From JAOUEA01 sp963825685 (GTDB taxonomy: Bacteria > Actinomycetota > UBA4738 > HRBIN12), in NCBI GenBank assembly GCA_963825685.1, contig CAWGUD010000024.1, forward strand, positions 1 to 64,000: a DNA stretch of 64,000 bases. The letters run 5' to 3'. The notes beneath the pieces are model-generated. The model was not told the origin of the DNA, searched no databases, and saw nothing but the letters and a program-made list of their open reading frames with translations. This document shows, piece by piece, positions 53,829-62,829 of the stretch. The translations under genes were made by a program, and so were the position numbers. Numbering within the stretch: position 1 is the stretch's first letter; each line of letters opens with the position of its first letter.

Positions 53829-54296
53829 ATGAAGGTGTCGAAGAAGCTGACCATCGGCGCGTTGTTCGCCGGCGCCATGCTGGCCGGGAGCATCGCGTTC
53901 GCGGCCTGGACGGCGACCGGATCGGGCTCGGGCTACGCCAAGGCCACGAACGCCGCGGCCCTGACCACGGTCGACGTGTCCACGAGCACCGTCGCCGACC
54001 TGTACCCCGGTGCCACCGGCGACCTGCTGCTGCGCATCAGCAACCCGAACCCGTACCCCGTGACCGTGACCGACGTCGACGGCTCGGGCGTGATCGACTC
54101 GAACGTCGGCGCGTGTGACGGAGCGACCGGCGTGACGTTCACCGATCAGTCGGGCCTCGACCTCGACGTGCCGGCGAACGGCGCCGCCACGTTCACGCTG
54201 GCCGACTCGGTCCAGATGAGCAACGCGTCCGACAACGCCTGCCAGGGCGCCGTCTTCACGGTTCCGGTGGACCTGTCGGGTCTCAGCGACGCCTGA
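53829..54296 (+). CDS. Secreted LYPG-motif protein 1 (TasA/camelysin-like?)
   Basis: Protein of 155 residues with an AGSIAFAAWTATGSGSGYA export region like SipW-dependent signal peptides, then DLYPGATGDLLLRISNPNPYPVTVTDV. Secreted, probably forming beta-sandwich filaments like TasA or camelysin. First gene of a three-gene set; the second protein repeats LYPG.......NPNPYAI. No SipW peptidase is nearby. Resemblance is structural inference. Confidence 0.65.
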   Translation: MKVSKKLTIGALFAGAMLAGSIAFAAWTATGSGSGYAKATNAAALTTVDVSTSTVADLYPGATGDLLLRISNPNPYPVTVTDVDGSGVIDSNVGACDGATGVTFTDQSGLDLDVPANGAATFTLADSVQMSNASDNACQGAVFTVPVDLSGLSDA

Positions 54297-54325
54297 TCCC
54301 GACGCAGCACGCCACGACGGCCGGC

Positions 54326-54354
54326 CGAGAGGACGGGGTCTCCCCGTCCTCTCG
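54326..54354 (+). terminator. Hairpin after LYPG gene 1
   Basis: A 13-bp stem (CGAGAGGACGGGG / CCCCGTCCTCTCG) with a 3-base loop lies 30 bases past the stop. It may be a partial terminator that tunes expression of the next two genes. No long T tract. Confidence 0.7.
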
Positions 54355-54378
54355 GGCCGTCCGCACGGAAGGTGAGCG

Positions 54379-54831
54379 ATGGTCCGAACCCCCCGACGAG
54401 TCAGGATCCGGCGGCTGCTGATCGGAGGCGCCCTCGTGCTCGCGACCGCCGTCGCGACGGCGGCGGAGCGGACCCCGTCGCCGACGACGCCGTCGGGATC
54501 GCCCGGCGTGGCGGCGTCACCCCGCTTCCGCATCAGCGGGCACGTCACGGGCCTGTATCCCGGCGCCAGGACCCGCATGCGCCTCACGCTGCGCAATCCG
54601 AACCCCTACGCGATCGAGGTCACGAGGATCCGGACGTCCGTGCAGGTCCCCGCTCGCTCCTCGTGCCCGGCGCGCAGCATCAAGGTCAAGCGGTTCACGG
54701 GGTCCCGCCGCATCGCTCCGAGGGCCGTCGTGCGGGTGAAGGTCAACGTGAGCATGCGCGCGAAGGCGCCGAACGCGTGCGCCGGCCAGCGCTACCGCCT
54801 CAGGTACCGAGGGTGGGCGACCCGGGCATGA
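54379..54831 (+). CDS. Secreted LYPG-motif protein 2
   Basis: Protein of 150 residues. Signal peptide (RLLIGGALVLATAVATA) and a Ser/Pro/Thr linker precede GLYPGARTRMRLTLRNPNPYAIEVTRI, the same core as gene 1, with a basic C-terminal half. It shares its stop with the start of gene 3 (ATGA). A paralogue of gene 1 with different net charge. Confidence 0.7.
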   Translation: MVRTPRRVRIRRLLIGGALVLATAVATAAERTPSPTTPSGSPGVAASPRFRISGHVTGLYPGARTRMRLTLRNPNPYAIEVTRIRTSVQVPARSSCPARSIKVKRFTGSRRIAPRAVVRVKVNVSMRAKAPNACAGQRYRLRYRGWATRA

Positions 54832-56351
54832 GGAGCCGTGTCGCCCTCGCGATCGCGATCGTGCTCGCCCTCGTGGCGTTCCCGAGCGTCGCGTGGGCCG
54901 CCTGGATCGGCGACGGCGTCGGCGCCGGCTTCGCAGAGGCCGTCACGATGCCGACCGGCACCGCGCCGACGGCCACGGTGACCGGGCGCAACGTCGACGT
55001 GTCGTGGGGTCAGGCCACGTTCCCCGACTCGAGCCCGGTCAACGCCTCACTCGTGGAACGCTACGACGGCGCCGACGTCGCCCAAGGCGTCGGATCGGCG
55101 TGCAGCGGCACGATCGCGGCCCTCGCATGCACGGAAGCCGCGGTGCCGCCCGGCACCTGGACCTACACGATCACGCCGAAGCACCATGCCTGGATCGGCG
55201 CCGAAGGCCCGGAGAGCGTCGCCGTGACCGTCGCGGCGCCGTCCCTCACGTTCGCACCACCCACGACGTTGGCCACGCTCCCGGGTTCCCTCTCGGGCAG
55301 CGTGGCCAGTTTCGTGACCGGCGAGACGATCGTGTTCCGCCTCGACCACCCGGTCACCGGCCCGGTGCTCTCTGGCAGCGTGACGAACTCCCCGATCCCC
55401 TACAGCGGCACGTCCGCGGTGAGCGTCACGATCCCGGTGCTGACCTCCGCGGGTCCGCATACCGTGTACGCGGTGGGCTCGGCGGGTTCGCAGGCGAGCG
55501 CGACCTTCACGGTCTCGCCGCACGACGTCACCGCGCCGATCGTGAGCTCGGCGATGATCGCGAAGAGCGGAGGCGGCGTCGGAGGCTTCATCCGTCAGAA
55601 CGGCACCTACTACGTCTATGCGAACGTCGCCGACCAGGGCAGTCCGGCGAGCGGGATCGCGACCGTGCGAGCGAACGTCTCGACGGTGACGACGGGCGCG
55701 ACGGCCGTGGTGCTCACCGCGGGATCGTTCAGCGTCGAGGGCACGAGCTTCAACTACCGCAGCGCCGTGCAGACGGCCAGCAACCCGCTGTCCGCCGGGT
55801 CCAAGTCGTTCTCGATCACGGCGACCGACGTCGCGACGAACCCGGTGACCCAGGGCGGCTTCTCCGTGACCGTCGACAACACGGCGCCCTCGGCGTCGGA
55901 CGTGCAGACGGTCAACGGCGGAACGACGCCCGGTCGGGCCGAGACCGGCGACCAGGTCGTGCTCACCTACTCCGAGCCGATGGACCCGTATCGGATCCTC
56001 GCCGGGTGGACGGGGGCGTCGACGCCCGTCACCCTGCGTCTGGTCCAGAACGGCGGAGGCGACCGGGTGCAGATCCGCAACGCCGCGAACACCGCGACCC
56101 TGCCGCTCGGCACGGTGTTCCTGAACCGCACCGACTTCACGGGGTCGACCCGGAACTTCACCGGCTCGACGATGGTGATGAGCGGGTCGACGATCACGAT
56201 CACGCTCGGCACGCCGAGCGGCGCGGTCACGACGGCCGCCGCGGCCGCGAACATGACCTGGACGCCCTCGAACACCGCATGGGACCGGGCTGGGAACGCC
56301 TGCTCCACCACGACCCGGACCGAGGTCGCGCCGCTCGACCTCGACTTCTAG
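54828..56351 (+). CDS. Secreted Ig-like repeat protein of the LYPG cluster
   Basis: Protein of 507 residues. Signal peptide (ALAIAIVLALVAFPSVAWA), then an AAWIGDGVGAGFAEA start and several beta-sandwich repeats (SFVTGETIVFRLDH, GGFSVTVDNTAPSASDVQ) typical of fibronectin- or bacterial Ig-like adhesins. No anchor motif is visible. The overlap with gene 2 suggests one transcript making a surface structure. Confidence 0.75.
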   Translation: MRSRVALAIAIVLALVAFPSVAWAAWIGDGVGAGFAEAVTMPTGTAPTATVTGRNVDVSWGQATFPDSSPVNASLVERYDGADVAQGVGSACSGTIAALACTEAAVPPGTWTYTITPKHHAWIGAEGPESVAVTVAAPSLTFAPPTTLATLPGSLSGSVASFVTGETIVFRLDHPVTGPVLSGSVTNSPIPYSGTSAVSVTIPVLTSAGPHTVYAVGSAGSQASATFTVSPHDVTAPIVSSAMIAKSGGGVGGFIRQNGTYYVYANVADQGSPASGIATVRANVSTVTTGATAVVLTAGSFSVEGTSFNYRSAVQTASNPLSAGSKSFSITATDVATNPVTQGGFSVTVDNTAPSASDVQTVNGGTTPGRAETGDQVVLTYSEPMDPYRILAGWTGASTPVTLRLVQNGGGDRVQIRNAANTATLPLGTVFLNRTDFTGSTRNFTGSTMVMSGSTITITLGTPSGAVTTAAAAANMTWTPSNTAWDRAGNACSTTTRTEVAPLDLDF

Positions 56352-58693
56352 ACGCGCGCGGGCTCCCTCGCCTCGGCCTCGGCACTCCCCTCGGCGGCGA
56401 GCCACGCGTAGGCCTCCTCCTCCTGGGCGAAGTGCAGGCGGAGGATCGCGTGCAGGCCGTACAGCACGCGCCGCAGGTCCGTCAGGTCCTCCGGCCCCGG
56501 CACGCCGGAGGGCAGGTCGTCCACGAGCGAACGGAAGACACGGGTGAGGTGCGAGATCTCGACGTGGGCCCGCGCCATGCTCGCCATGGGATCCTCCCCG
56601 CCCATCAGCCTCGCGACCACCGGGTAGACGGCGGCCTCCTCTTCCTCCTCGTGCTGCGGCAGTCGGTCGACGAGGAAGGCCCGGATCGCCTCGAGATCCT
56701 CGCGAGCCTCGTCCGGCGCCAGCGTCTCGAGGCGGTCGGCCACCGAGCGGATCCGCTGGAGCTCGGGCGCGAAGTGACGATGTTCCTCGCGGAACCGCTC
56801 CGCGACATCGGTCGCCGGAGGACGCCGAACCGTGCCGCCTCCGGCGCCGAGGGCGCGCAGGGCGTTGAGGATCGACGCGACGTCGATCGCCTCCTGCACG
56901 ATCGCGGCCGCGACCGGTCCGAACAGCCCGAACGCCCCGAGGAACATGAACCCGAACGCCAACCCCATGCCCATCAGCACGCTCTGCACGGCGATCCTGC
57001 GGGAGCGCTTGGCGATCGCGATCGCTTCCCTCAGCCGGTCGAGGCGGTCGACCACGAGCACGACGTCGGCAGCCTCCGACGAGGCGGTGGCGCCGCGCGC
57101 ACCCATCGCCACCCCGACGTCGGCGGCGGCCAGCGCGGGCGCATCGTTCAGGCCGTCCCCCACCATGACGACGACCCCGCCTTCACCGCGCTCCGCCTCG
57201 ACGGCCTCGACCTTCTCGGCGGGCGCTCGTTCCGACAGGATCCGATCGACACCGAGGGCCGCTCCCACCGACTCGGCCACGTCAGGATGGTCGCCGGTCA
57301 CCATCACCACGCGCCGGATGCCGGCACGCCGGAGCGACCTGATCACGCGGGGGGTGTCGGGCCGGATCGGGTCGTCGATCAACAGTGCGCCCGCGACCTC
57401 GCCGTCGACGGCGATGAACACGCACGACGAGCCGTCGAGCATCGACCGGCGTCGTATGTCGCGCGCCCCACGCGGCAGCGGCGCCCCACCGGAGATGAAC
57501 GATGCCTTCCCGAGCGCGACCCTGTGCGGACCGACGTCGCCCTCGATCCCGGCCCCGTGCTTCTCGATCACCGCGTCGGGGAACTCGAGCTCGATGTCGT
57601 GCTCGCGAGCCGAGCGGACCACCGCGCCCGCGAGCACGTGCGGCGACACCTGGTCGAGCGAGGCGGCGAGGCGGAGCAGCTCATCGCCGCCGATCGGCCC
57701 GAACGATTCCACGTCGGCCACCGTGGGAACCCCCGACGTCAGGGTGCCGGTCTTGTCGAACATCAGCACCGAACCCCGGGCCAGCGTCTCGAGCGCGCCA
57801 CCACCCTTGACGATGATGCCTCGCTTCGCGGAGCGAGAGATGCCCGCCACGATCGCGATCGGGACGGCGAGGATCAAGGGGCACGGCGTCGCGACCATCA
57901 CGACCGTGAGGAAGCGCAAGGGGTCGCCCGAGACCACCCACGCCCCGAGCGCGATCACGAGCGTGACCGGGATGAAGATCGCGGCGTACCGATCGGCCAG
58001 GCGCACCGCCGGGGCCTTCTCGTCCTGGGCGGCCCGCACGAGCCGCACGATGCCCGCGTACGTGCTGTCCTCCGCGGATGCCGTCGCCCGGAGGTCGAAC
58101 CCCCCTCCGGCATTGACGGCGCCCGAGCGAACGAGGTCATGGTGGGGCCGGTCGACCGGCCGCGACTCCCCCGTCAGCGCCGATTCGTCCAGCACGACGT
58201 CTCCCAACAACACGCCGTCGACCGGCACGACCTCGCCCGTCTTCACGAGGAGCCGGTCACCCTGACGGACCTGGTCGATCGGCACCGTGACGAGCTCGTC
58301 GTCCTCGTACCTCGTGACCACCCGTGGGGCCCGGGCGAGCAGTGACGAGAGCTCTGCATGCGCCCGCCGATCCGCGTAGGCCTCGAGGGCATGCCCGGTC
58401 GCGAGCATGAGCGCGATGACGGCACCGGCCAGGAATTCCTCGAGCGCCAGTGCGGTCACCATCGCGATCAACGCGATCAGGTCGACGCCCGGTTCGCGCC
58501 GGATGAGTCCCCCCACCACGTCGCGAGCGATCGGGATGACCCCGAGCACCGTGGTCGCCGCCCACACGAAGCCGGCAGCACGGTCCTCGTCGAACACCAG
58601 AGCCAGCACGCCGCCTGCCACGAGCCCGACGATCGACAGCGCGAGCCACCAACGGCTCAGGTCGAGCGGAGCATGCGAAGTCATCCGCGCCAT
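56348..58693 (-). CDS. P1B-5-type metal ATPase with C-terminal hemerythrin domain
   Basis: Protein of 781 residues. TGES (174-177), TPCPL in the membrane metal site (269-273), DKTGT (313-317) and GDGLNDAP (512-519) define a P1B ATPase; the TPC motif is typical of P1B-5. Residues 630-770 form a hemerythrin-like domain with ligand-type residues His638/640, His681, Glu685, His710, His748 and Glu759. Such ATPases are linked to Ni or Fe export and sense O2 or iron through this domain. No N-terminal metal domain. The ATG (58693) touches the island C repeat, so native upstream sequence is probably lost. Confidence 0.9.
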   Translation of the reverse strand: MARMTSHAPLDLSRWWLALSIVGLVAGGVLALVFDEDRAAGFVWAATTVLGVIPIARDVVGGLIRREPGVDLIALIAMVTALALEEFLAGAVIALMLATGHALEAYADRRAHAELSSLLARAPRVVTRYEDDELVTVPIDQVRQGDRLLVKTGEVVPVDGVLLGDVVLDESALTGESRPVDRPHHDLVRSGAVNAGGGFDLRATASAEDSTYAGIVRLVRAAQDEKAPAVRLADRYAAIFIPVTLVIALGAWVVSGDPLRFLTVVMVATPCPLILAVPIAIVAGISRSAKRGIIVKGGGALETLARGSVLMFDKTGTLTSGVPTVADVESFGPIGGDELLRLAASLDQVSPHVLAGAVVRSAREHDIELEFPDAVIEKHGAGIEGDVGPHRVALGKASFISGGAPLPRGARDIRRRSMLDGSSCVFIAVDGEVAGALLIDDPIRPDTPRVIRSLRRAGIRRVVMVTGDHPDVAESVGAALGVDRILSERAPAEKVEAVEAERGEGGVVVMVGDGLNDAPALAAADVGVAMGARGATASSEAADVVLVVDRLDRLREAIAIAKRSRRIAVQSVLMGMGLAFGFMFLGAFGLFGPVAAAIVQEAIDVASILNALRALGAGGGTVRRPPATDVAERFREEHRHFAPELQRIRSVADRLETLAPDEAREDLEAIRAFLVDRLPQHEEEEEAAVYPVVARLMGGEDPMASMARAHVEISHLTRVFRSLVDDLPSGVPGPEDLTDLRRVLYGLHAILRLHFAQEEEAYAWLAAEGSAEAEAREPARV

Positions 58694-58726
58694 GTGGGGC
58701 GGGCAGGACTCGAACCTGCGACCGAG
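58694..58726 (-). repeat. tRNA-Met 3'-end repeat, distal attachment-like site
   Basis: 33 bases identical to 62829-62861: the T-arm and acceptor 3' end of tRNA-Met(CAU). No 5' half. It is the outer end of island C. Confidence 0.92.
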
Positions 58727-58789
58727 ATCACGAGGCTCGGCCCACCCGATCCGTCCCTGCAGGTCACGGTGGTGACCTGCGGGTTCATC

Positions 58790-59776
58790 CTACGTGCAGG
58801 TGATCGGGCTCACGGTGGGCGGGTCGTCCGGAACGTTCGGGCTGATCGCGCCGGTCCACTCGTCGGCACTGGAGCCGTCGCACGCCCGGACCCCGCCGAA
58901 CCGGATCCCGCCCCCCGTGGTCGCCGTGTTGCCGGTGACCGAGGACCCGTTCTTCAACCTGACGATGGCGTCGTCGTTGTAGACACCGCCGCCTTCGCCG
59001 GCTGAGTTCCCACGGATCGCGGCGGACCCGTTCATCGTGATGGCGCTGCCGTCGTCGTTGAAGATCCCGCCGCCGAGATCGGAGGCGTTCTGACCCACCG
59101 TGGACGAGCCGTTCATCACGACCGTGCCGCCGAAGTTGAAGATGCCGCCACCGTAGTCGGTGGCCGAGTTGAGGCGGATCGTCGACGAGCCGTTCAGCAC
59201 GACCGTGCCGCGGTCGTTGACGATGCCGCCGCCGAACCCGTCGGTCTCGTTCCCGGTCACCGAGGACGCACCGTTCAGCACGACCGTGCCGCGGTCGTTG
59301 ACGATGCCGCCGCCGAAGATCGCCGCCTCGTTCCCGCGCACCGTCGACCCGTTCAGGATCAGGGTGCCCGAGGCGTTCCAGATGCCACCGCCCCGCTGGA
59401 CCGAGCCGCCGGTGATCTTCAGGTTGGTCAGCGTCACGCGCGCCTTCACGAGGAGGACCCGGCCCGCGCCGTTCGTGCGCAGGACGGGGACGGGCACAGC
59501 CGGGGTCGACCCACCCACGAGGGTGAGCCGCTTGCCGATCCTGAAGTGGCCGGTACAGACCTGCTTCACCGCGATCCGGTCTCCCGCCCTGGCCGTGTCG
59601 ATCACCCCCTGCAGGTGCGAGCGGGCGGGGGTGCCCTGCGTGAGGTTCTTCGCCCAGCATCGGTTCGGGGCCGCATCGACCGCCGACGCCGTCGCGGGGA
59701 GCATCGCGAGCGCCAGGCCCGCGGCCACGACGAGCGCGAGGCCGCGGGTCTTCCGTATCGAGCGCGGCTGGTCCAT
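58790..59776 (-). CDS. Secreted parallel beta-helix repeat protein
   Basis: Protein of 328 residues from the ATG at 59776. After a signal peptide (ALVVAAGLALAMLPATASA), turns of GGGI.N..GT...NGSS...N repeat at least six times from residue 130, forming a right-handed beta-helix like pectate-lyase or polymorphic membrane proteins. No catalytic residues are evident. It lies inside island C. Confidence 0.8.
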   Translation of the reverse strand: MDQPRSIRKTRGLALVVAAGLALAMLPATASAVDAAPNRCWAKNLTQGTPARSHLQGVIDTARAGDRIAVKQVCTGHFRIGKRLTLVGGSTPAVPVPVLRTNGAGRVLLVKARVTLTNLKITGGSVQRGGGIWNASGTLILNGSTVRGNEAAIFGGGIVNDRGTVVLNGASSVTGNETDGFGGGIVNDRGTVVLNGSSTIRLNSATDYGGGIFNFGGTVVMNGSSTVGQNASDLGGGIFNDDGSAITMNGSAAIRGNSAGEGGGVYNDDAIVRLKNGSSVTGNTATTGGGIRFGGVRACDGSSADEWTGAISPNVPDDPPTVSPITCT

Positions 59777-59984
59777 GTCGGTCCTTCCCTTGGCGCGGGT
59801 CGGGGTCACGAGTCCGCCCAACTCGAGCCCATCATCGCAGGTCAGTCCGGTGGCCCGCGAGTTCGATGGGGCTTCAGTTCGTCTGTTCCGGCGAGTTCGC
59901 GCCACGGGCCCTTAGACGAGTCTCTGAGCGTTTACCGGAAGCCTGGTCACCGCGGCCTCGGGTCGGGAGACTTACACGCGGTTT

Positions 59985-60393
59985 CGCTGACGTTCCGTCG
60001 GTCAAGTTGGGGTCGCATAATCGGTCGTCCGGGCCACTGCGCGGCGCATGCGCTCGTGACAGGCTCGGGGGAGTCGTCGGGGATGGCGTCCGGGGGGAAC
60101 GCCTTCAGAACGGCGACGCCGAGAGGCTGCGGGGTCTTCCGACCTGCCTCACCGCTCTGCGGTCGCTCGGTCTGTGACGTGACGTGAGAACGGCGGGACG
60201 ACCCTCCGGAGCCACGCAGCTCTCGGACCTGCGAGATCCCTCCCCCCGGCATCGGAGGGTCGCCCTGTCCACTCCTGCACGATCGGTCCGTGCGTGGCTG
60301 GTCCTCGATCCACAGAGGCGACACGTTCGTCCTGGAGCAGACGACCGCTTGGGGTCTACCGGCTGGCCTCACATACAACCTGAGGAGGAGAAC
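59985..60393 (+). repeat. Conserved leader upstream of paralogue copy 2
   Basis: Partner of 29184-29537. The strongest blocks run from 60018 to about 60270, then the copies diverge and this copy carries about 60 more bases before the shared GAGGAGGAG site. The homology begins at the same CGCTGA in both, which may mark a transcription or element boundary. Confidence 0.75.
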
Positions 60394-61179
60394 GTGGTGG
60401 ACTCCGTCGATCCACTCGCAGAGTTCGTGGAGAGGGTGAGGAACGTCTACCTGCCCACGTACGTCGCGAATCTCGATCGCAGGTACATCGGCCGTGTGGT
60501 GCCCGGCTTCCCGCTGAGCTTCGACCCGGACGAGATCAAGACGAGCGCCGAGACCGCGGCTGGATTCCTGCGGGCGGTGGAGGAGGGACCCGTCGAGCGC
60601 AGACCGACCTCGTTCGGTCTTCCGAAGGACCGACCCAAGGGCCGATGTCCCCTCTTCGAGAGGCCGACCTCGAAAGGGCGTCTCCCGTTCCTCAACGAGG
60701 GACCGATCGACGTCGCCGCGGCTGGTCTGCTCGCCCTCGATCTCGGCTGGCCCGAAGAGCGGCTCGGCTTCCGGTCCCGCCTCGGGTACTTCGATATCTC
60801 CGCGTACGGTCCCCAGGACGACCCGACGATGAAGGACCAACTCGTGATCGCCGGTGAGACGAAGTGGAAGCAGTCGGAGGTAAGCCAGCTCATCGAGGAC
60901 ATCCCTGAATGTGGCGGGCTCGGCGCGCACGACAAGGAGACGTGCAGCGTCACGCTGAAGCGCCGAAGCGGCAACCACCACAACAAGTACAGGGGGCTGA
61001 TCAAGCTGCGCCCTCAGTTCTTGTGGCTCATCGGTCCGGAGGAGCGTCACGTGTTCCGGCTTCAGTACAAGGGCTCGAAACGGGTCGTGCTCATACCCGA
61101 ACCCGAGGACGCACTGCGATGCGACGTCGGTTCCGACATGCCGGAGGTGATCGTTGCGGCGTTGGCGACGCGTCCGTGA
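60394..61179 (+). CDS. Paralogous unknown protein, copy 2 (possible PD-(D/E)xK nuclease)
   Basis: Intact protein of 261 residues from GTG-GTG (60394) with a conserved site. Highlights: helical N-terminus (PLAEFVERVRNVYLPTYVAN), RRPTSFGLPKDRPKGRCP, YFDISAYGPQ (Asp134), GETKWKQSE (Glu155, Lys157), CGG..AH...ETC and NHHNKYRGL. The order D...ETK followed by helix fits a PD-(D/E)xK nuclease, but this is my inference. It has no signal peptide and no obvious partner gene. About 35 differences from copy 1 in the first 234 residues. Confidence 0.8.
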   Translation: MVDSVDPLAEFVERVRNVYLPTYVANLDRRYIGRVVPGFPLSFDPDEIKTSAETAAGFLRAVEEGPVERRPTSFGLPKDRPKGRCPLFERPTSKGRLPFLNEGPIDVAAAGLLALDLGWPEERLGFRSRLGYFDISAYGPQDDPTMKDQLVIAGETKWKQSEVSQLIEDIPECGGLGAHDKETCSVTLKRRSGNHHNKYRGLIKLRPQFLWLIGPEERHVFRLQYKGSKRVVLIPEPEDALRCDVGSDMPEVIVAALATRP

Positions 61180-61252
61180 AGGTCATCCTGGAGCCTAGGG
61201 TCGCGGGTCCTTGACCCGAAGGCGTCCGCTGAACCGGGGGTCGCGGTCTCGG

Positions 61253-61322
61253 TAGACCCAAGGGGAGTCGAACCCCTGACCTCTTGGCTGCCAGCCAGGG
61301 GGTGCCGAACCGCTGTAGGTCA
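61253..61322 (-). other. Degenerate tRNA-like sequence
   Basis: A 70-nt minus-strand sequence has a good T-arm (AGGGGTTCGACTCCCCT), an anticodon arm with loop CTGGCAG (GGC) and six of seven acceptor pairs, but the D-arm is short and unpaired. It lies 73 bases past copy 2. It is probably a decayed or mobile-element tRNA, not functional. Confidence 0.6.
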
Positions 61323-61746
61323 TGTGCGCTGCAACGTGAATCGGCTCACCGTGCATGGGGAACCAAGGGGTGCATAACGGGTCCGAACATGGGCGAGGCG
61401 ATCCTCGGATCGGCGGGAGATCCTGTTCCGAGCGGGCGATCGAGGAGGCCACATGAGGGACTGAGTCTCGGCTCCTTGCTAGCCGTCAGGCAGCTCCATC
61501 CCGATGGACATCCACCTCGAAAGTCCAGCTGCCAGTAGTCGTCCACGCGTCGGCATTCCCCCAAGTAATGACTGACTGGTGATCCTGATACTCAGGGATG
61601 CCGAACGCAATCTCGCTGGCGACGCCGTGTGCTCAAGAAGGTTTCTCCGGGGGCATCGACGTGGAAGGCTAGGCCTGGAGGCGGCGACCGCGGACCTCCG
61701 TTTGCATCCTGTTCACCCTGGTTAGGTAGAACCGTGTAGGTCGCCC
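61323..61746. other. No gene seen
   Basis: About 420 bases inside island C with lower GC than its surroundings. No frame has a plausible start, family pattern or ribosome-binding site, and I see no repeats. Confidence 0.5.
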
Positions 61747-62028
61747 TCACCGGTTTGTCATGCTGAAGCGCGCTTCGGCGGCGGGCACTCCGGTGGGGGC
61801 GTCTACTTCTTCGTCCGCTTCGTTGAGCAGCTCGATCTCGAGCATCGCCCGCAGGTCGTCGTCCGCCTCGAGGTCGGCGAGCAGCTCGCCCATGCCAGGT
61901 TTCCTAACCAGCAGCTCGGCAATGATGCGGGCACGGTCCGGCGAGGTGCAGGAAAGGTAGGTCAACAAGGCGTCGCGTAGCGCAGGCGGGAGAGAAGAGT
62001 TCTCGACACCCAAGTCCCTGCTAGGCAT
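61747..62028 (-). CDS. Small acidic protein, unknown function
   Basis: Protein of 93 residues from the ATG at 62028, overlapping the stop of the upstream gene by 8 bases. Helical and acidic (ELLADLEADDDLRAMLEIEL). It could be a partner of the secreted protein upstream. Not recognised. Confidence 0.55.
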   Translation of the reverse strand: MPSRDLGVENSSLPPALRDALLTYLSCTSPDRARIIAELLVRKPGMGELLADLEADDDLRAMLEIELLNEADEEVDAPTGVPAAEARFSMTNR

Positions 62029-62512
62029 GCGGGAACAGCCCCCGATCTGGCGCATCGTCGCTCGGGATGAACGGTCCTCTGTAGTAGAGGGCACTCACTC
62101 CCCATCTGATCGGCGTGCCGTCTCTGCGGATGAGACTCTGACGAAAGCGGCACGCGACAGAGGCGGTGCCAACGTCCGGAGGCTGGAGCCGACCGATGTA
62201 CTGCCCCTGCGTGTTGGTGAGCCGACACTGGTAGCCCGCCTCCACCAGACGTACCTGCAGCAGGTAATCGACCCGGGGACCAGCCTTCGAGTCGATGAGG
62301 AAGAAGATGCCCGGCTTCTTGTCCCAGTCGATGGCTTCGTGGAACCCTACGCCGAATCGGAGCTTGACCGGCGATCCACTGACCGCGCTTGCCGCGGAGG
62401 AGATGTCCATGCCATCGCTGTCGTCGGGATCGGTCCTCCGGAGGTCGGCGCGCGCAGAGATGGCGAGCAAGCACGATGAGATCAGAAGAGTCACTGCGAT
62501 GGCTCGCCTCAT
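62021..62512 (-). CDS. Secreted protein, unknown function
   Basis: Protein of 163 residues with a signal peptide (AIAVTLLISSCLLAISARA) followed by a beta-rich domain with two cysteines (AGYQCRLTN and VACRFRQ) that may form a disulfide. Its 3' end overlaps the small acidic gene. No family recognised. Inside island C. Confidence 0.65.
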   Translation of the reverse strand: MRRAIAVTLLISSCLLAISARADLRRTDPDDSDGMDISSAASAVSGSPVKLRFGVGFHEAIDWDKKPGIFFLIDSKAGPRVDYLLQVRLVEAGYQCRLTNTQGQYIGRLQPPDVGTASVACRFRQSLIRRDGTPIRWGVSALYYRGPFIPSDDAPDRGLFPHA

Positions 62513-62829
62513 GGGGTGAGACTAGCCGTCGAGTGGGACCTGAAGAACCGGGACTAGCGAAGCGCGATGCGGCCACTCGCTCGGCGGACACCTGAGTTGC
62601 CACTCCGGCCGGGCTAACGAGGCCACCCGCACAGGTCGACGATGCGCTCGTACATGTTCCGGCCGTCGGATCCACCGCAGACGGAGCGCGAGACGACGGG
62701 GAGGTACAGCACATTTGGCCACGGGGTAGCACCTGCCTACCTGTTGCCTAAGCCCCAAGCTCGAGCGTGATGGACACAGATGGACACGGCATCACCCAAC
62801 CCCGAAGGCGTGATGCGTTGCGCTGCAGG
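62513..62829. other. Gene-poor stretch beside tRNA-Met
   Basis: About 315 bases between the secreted protein and the tRNA. A minus-strand frame around 62619-62728 reads VLYLPVVSRSVCGGSDGRN and looks coding-like, perhaps a gene remnant, but it has no start or known domain. Confidence 0.4.

Noticed and set aside
52478..54118. One long MOSC protein to 54118
   Set aside because: The tail after 53680 is low-pattern and overlaps the well-supported LYPG gene 1. A frame error near the end is more likely.
54372..54827. Upstream extension of the Ig-like protein gene to 54372
   Set aside because: It would run antiphase through LYPG gene 2. The ATGA overlap and the signal peptide start at 54828.
58694..58726. 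A second tRNA-Met
   Set aside because: Only 33 bases of the 3' end are present, without the D or anticodon arm.
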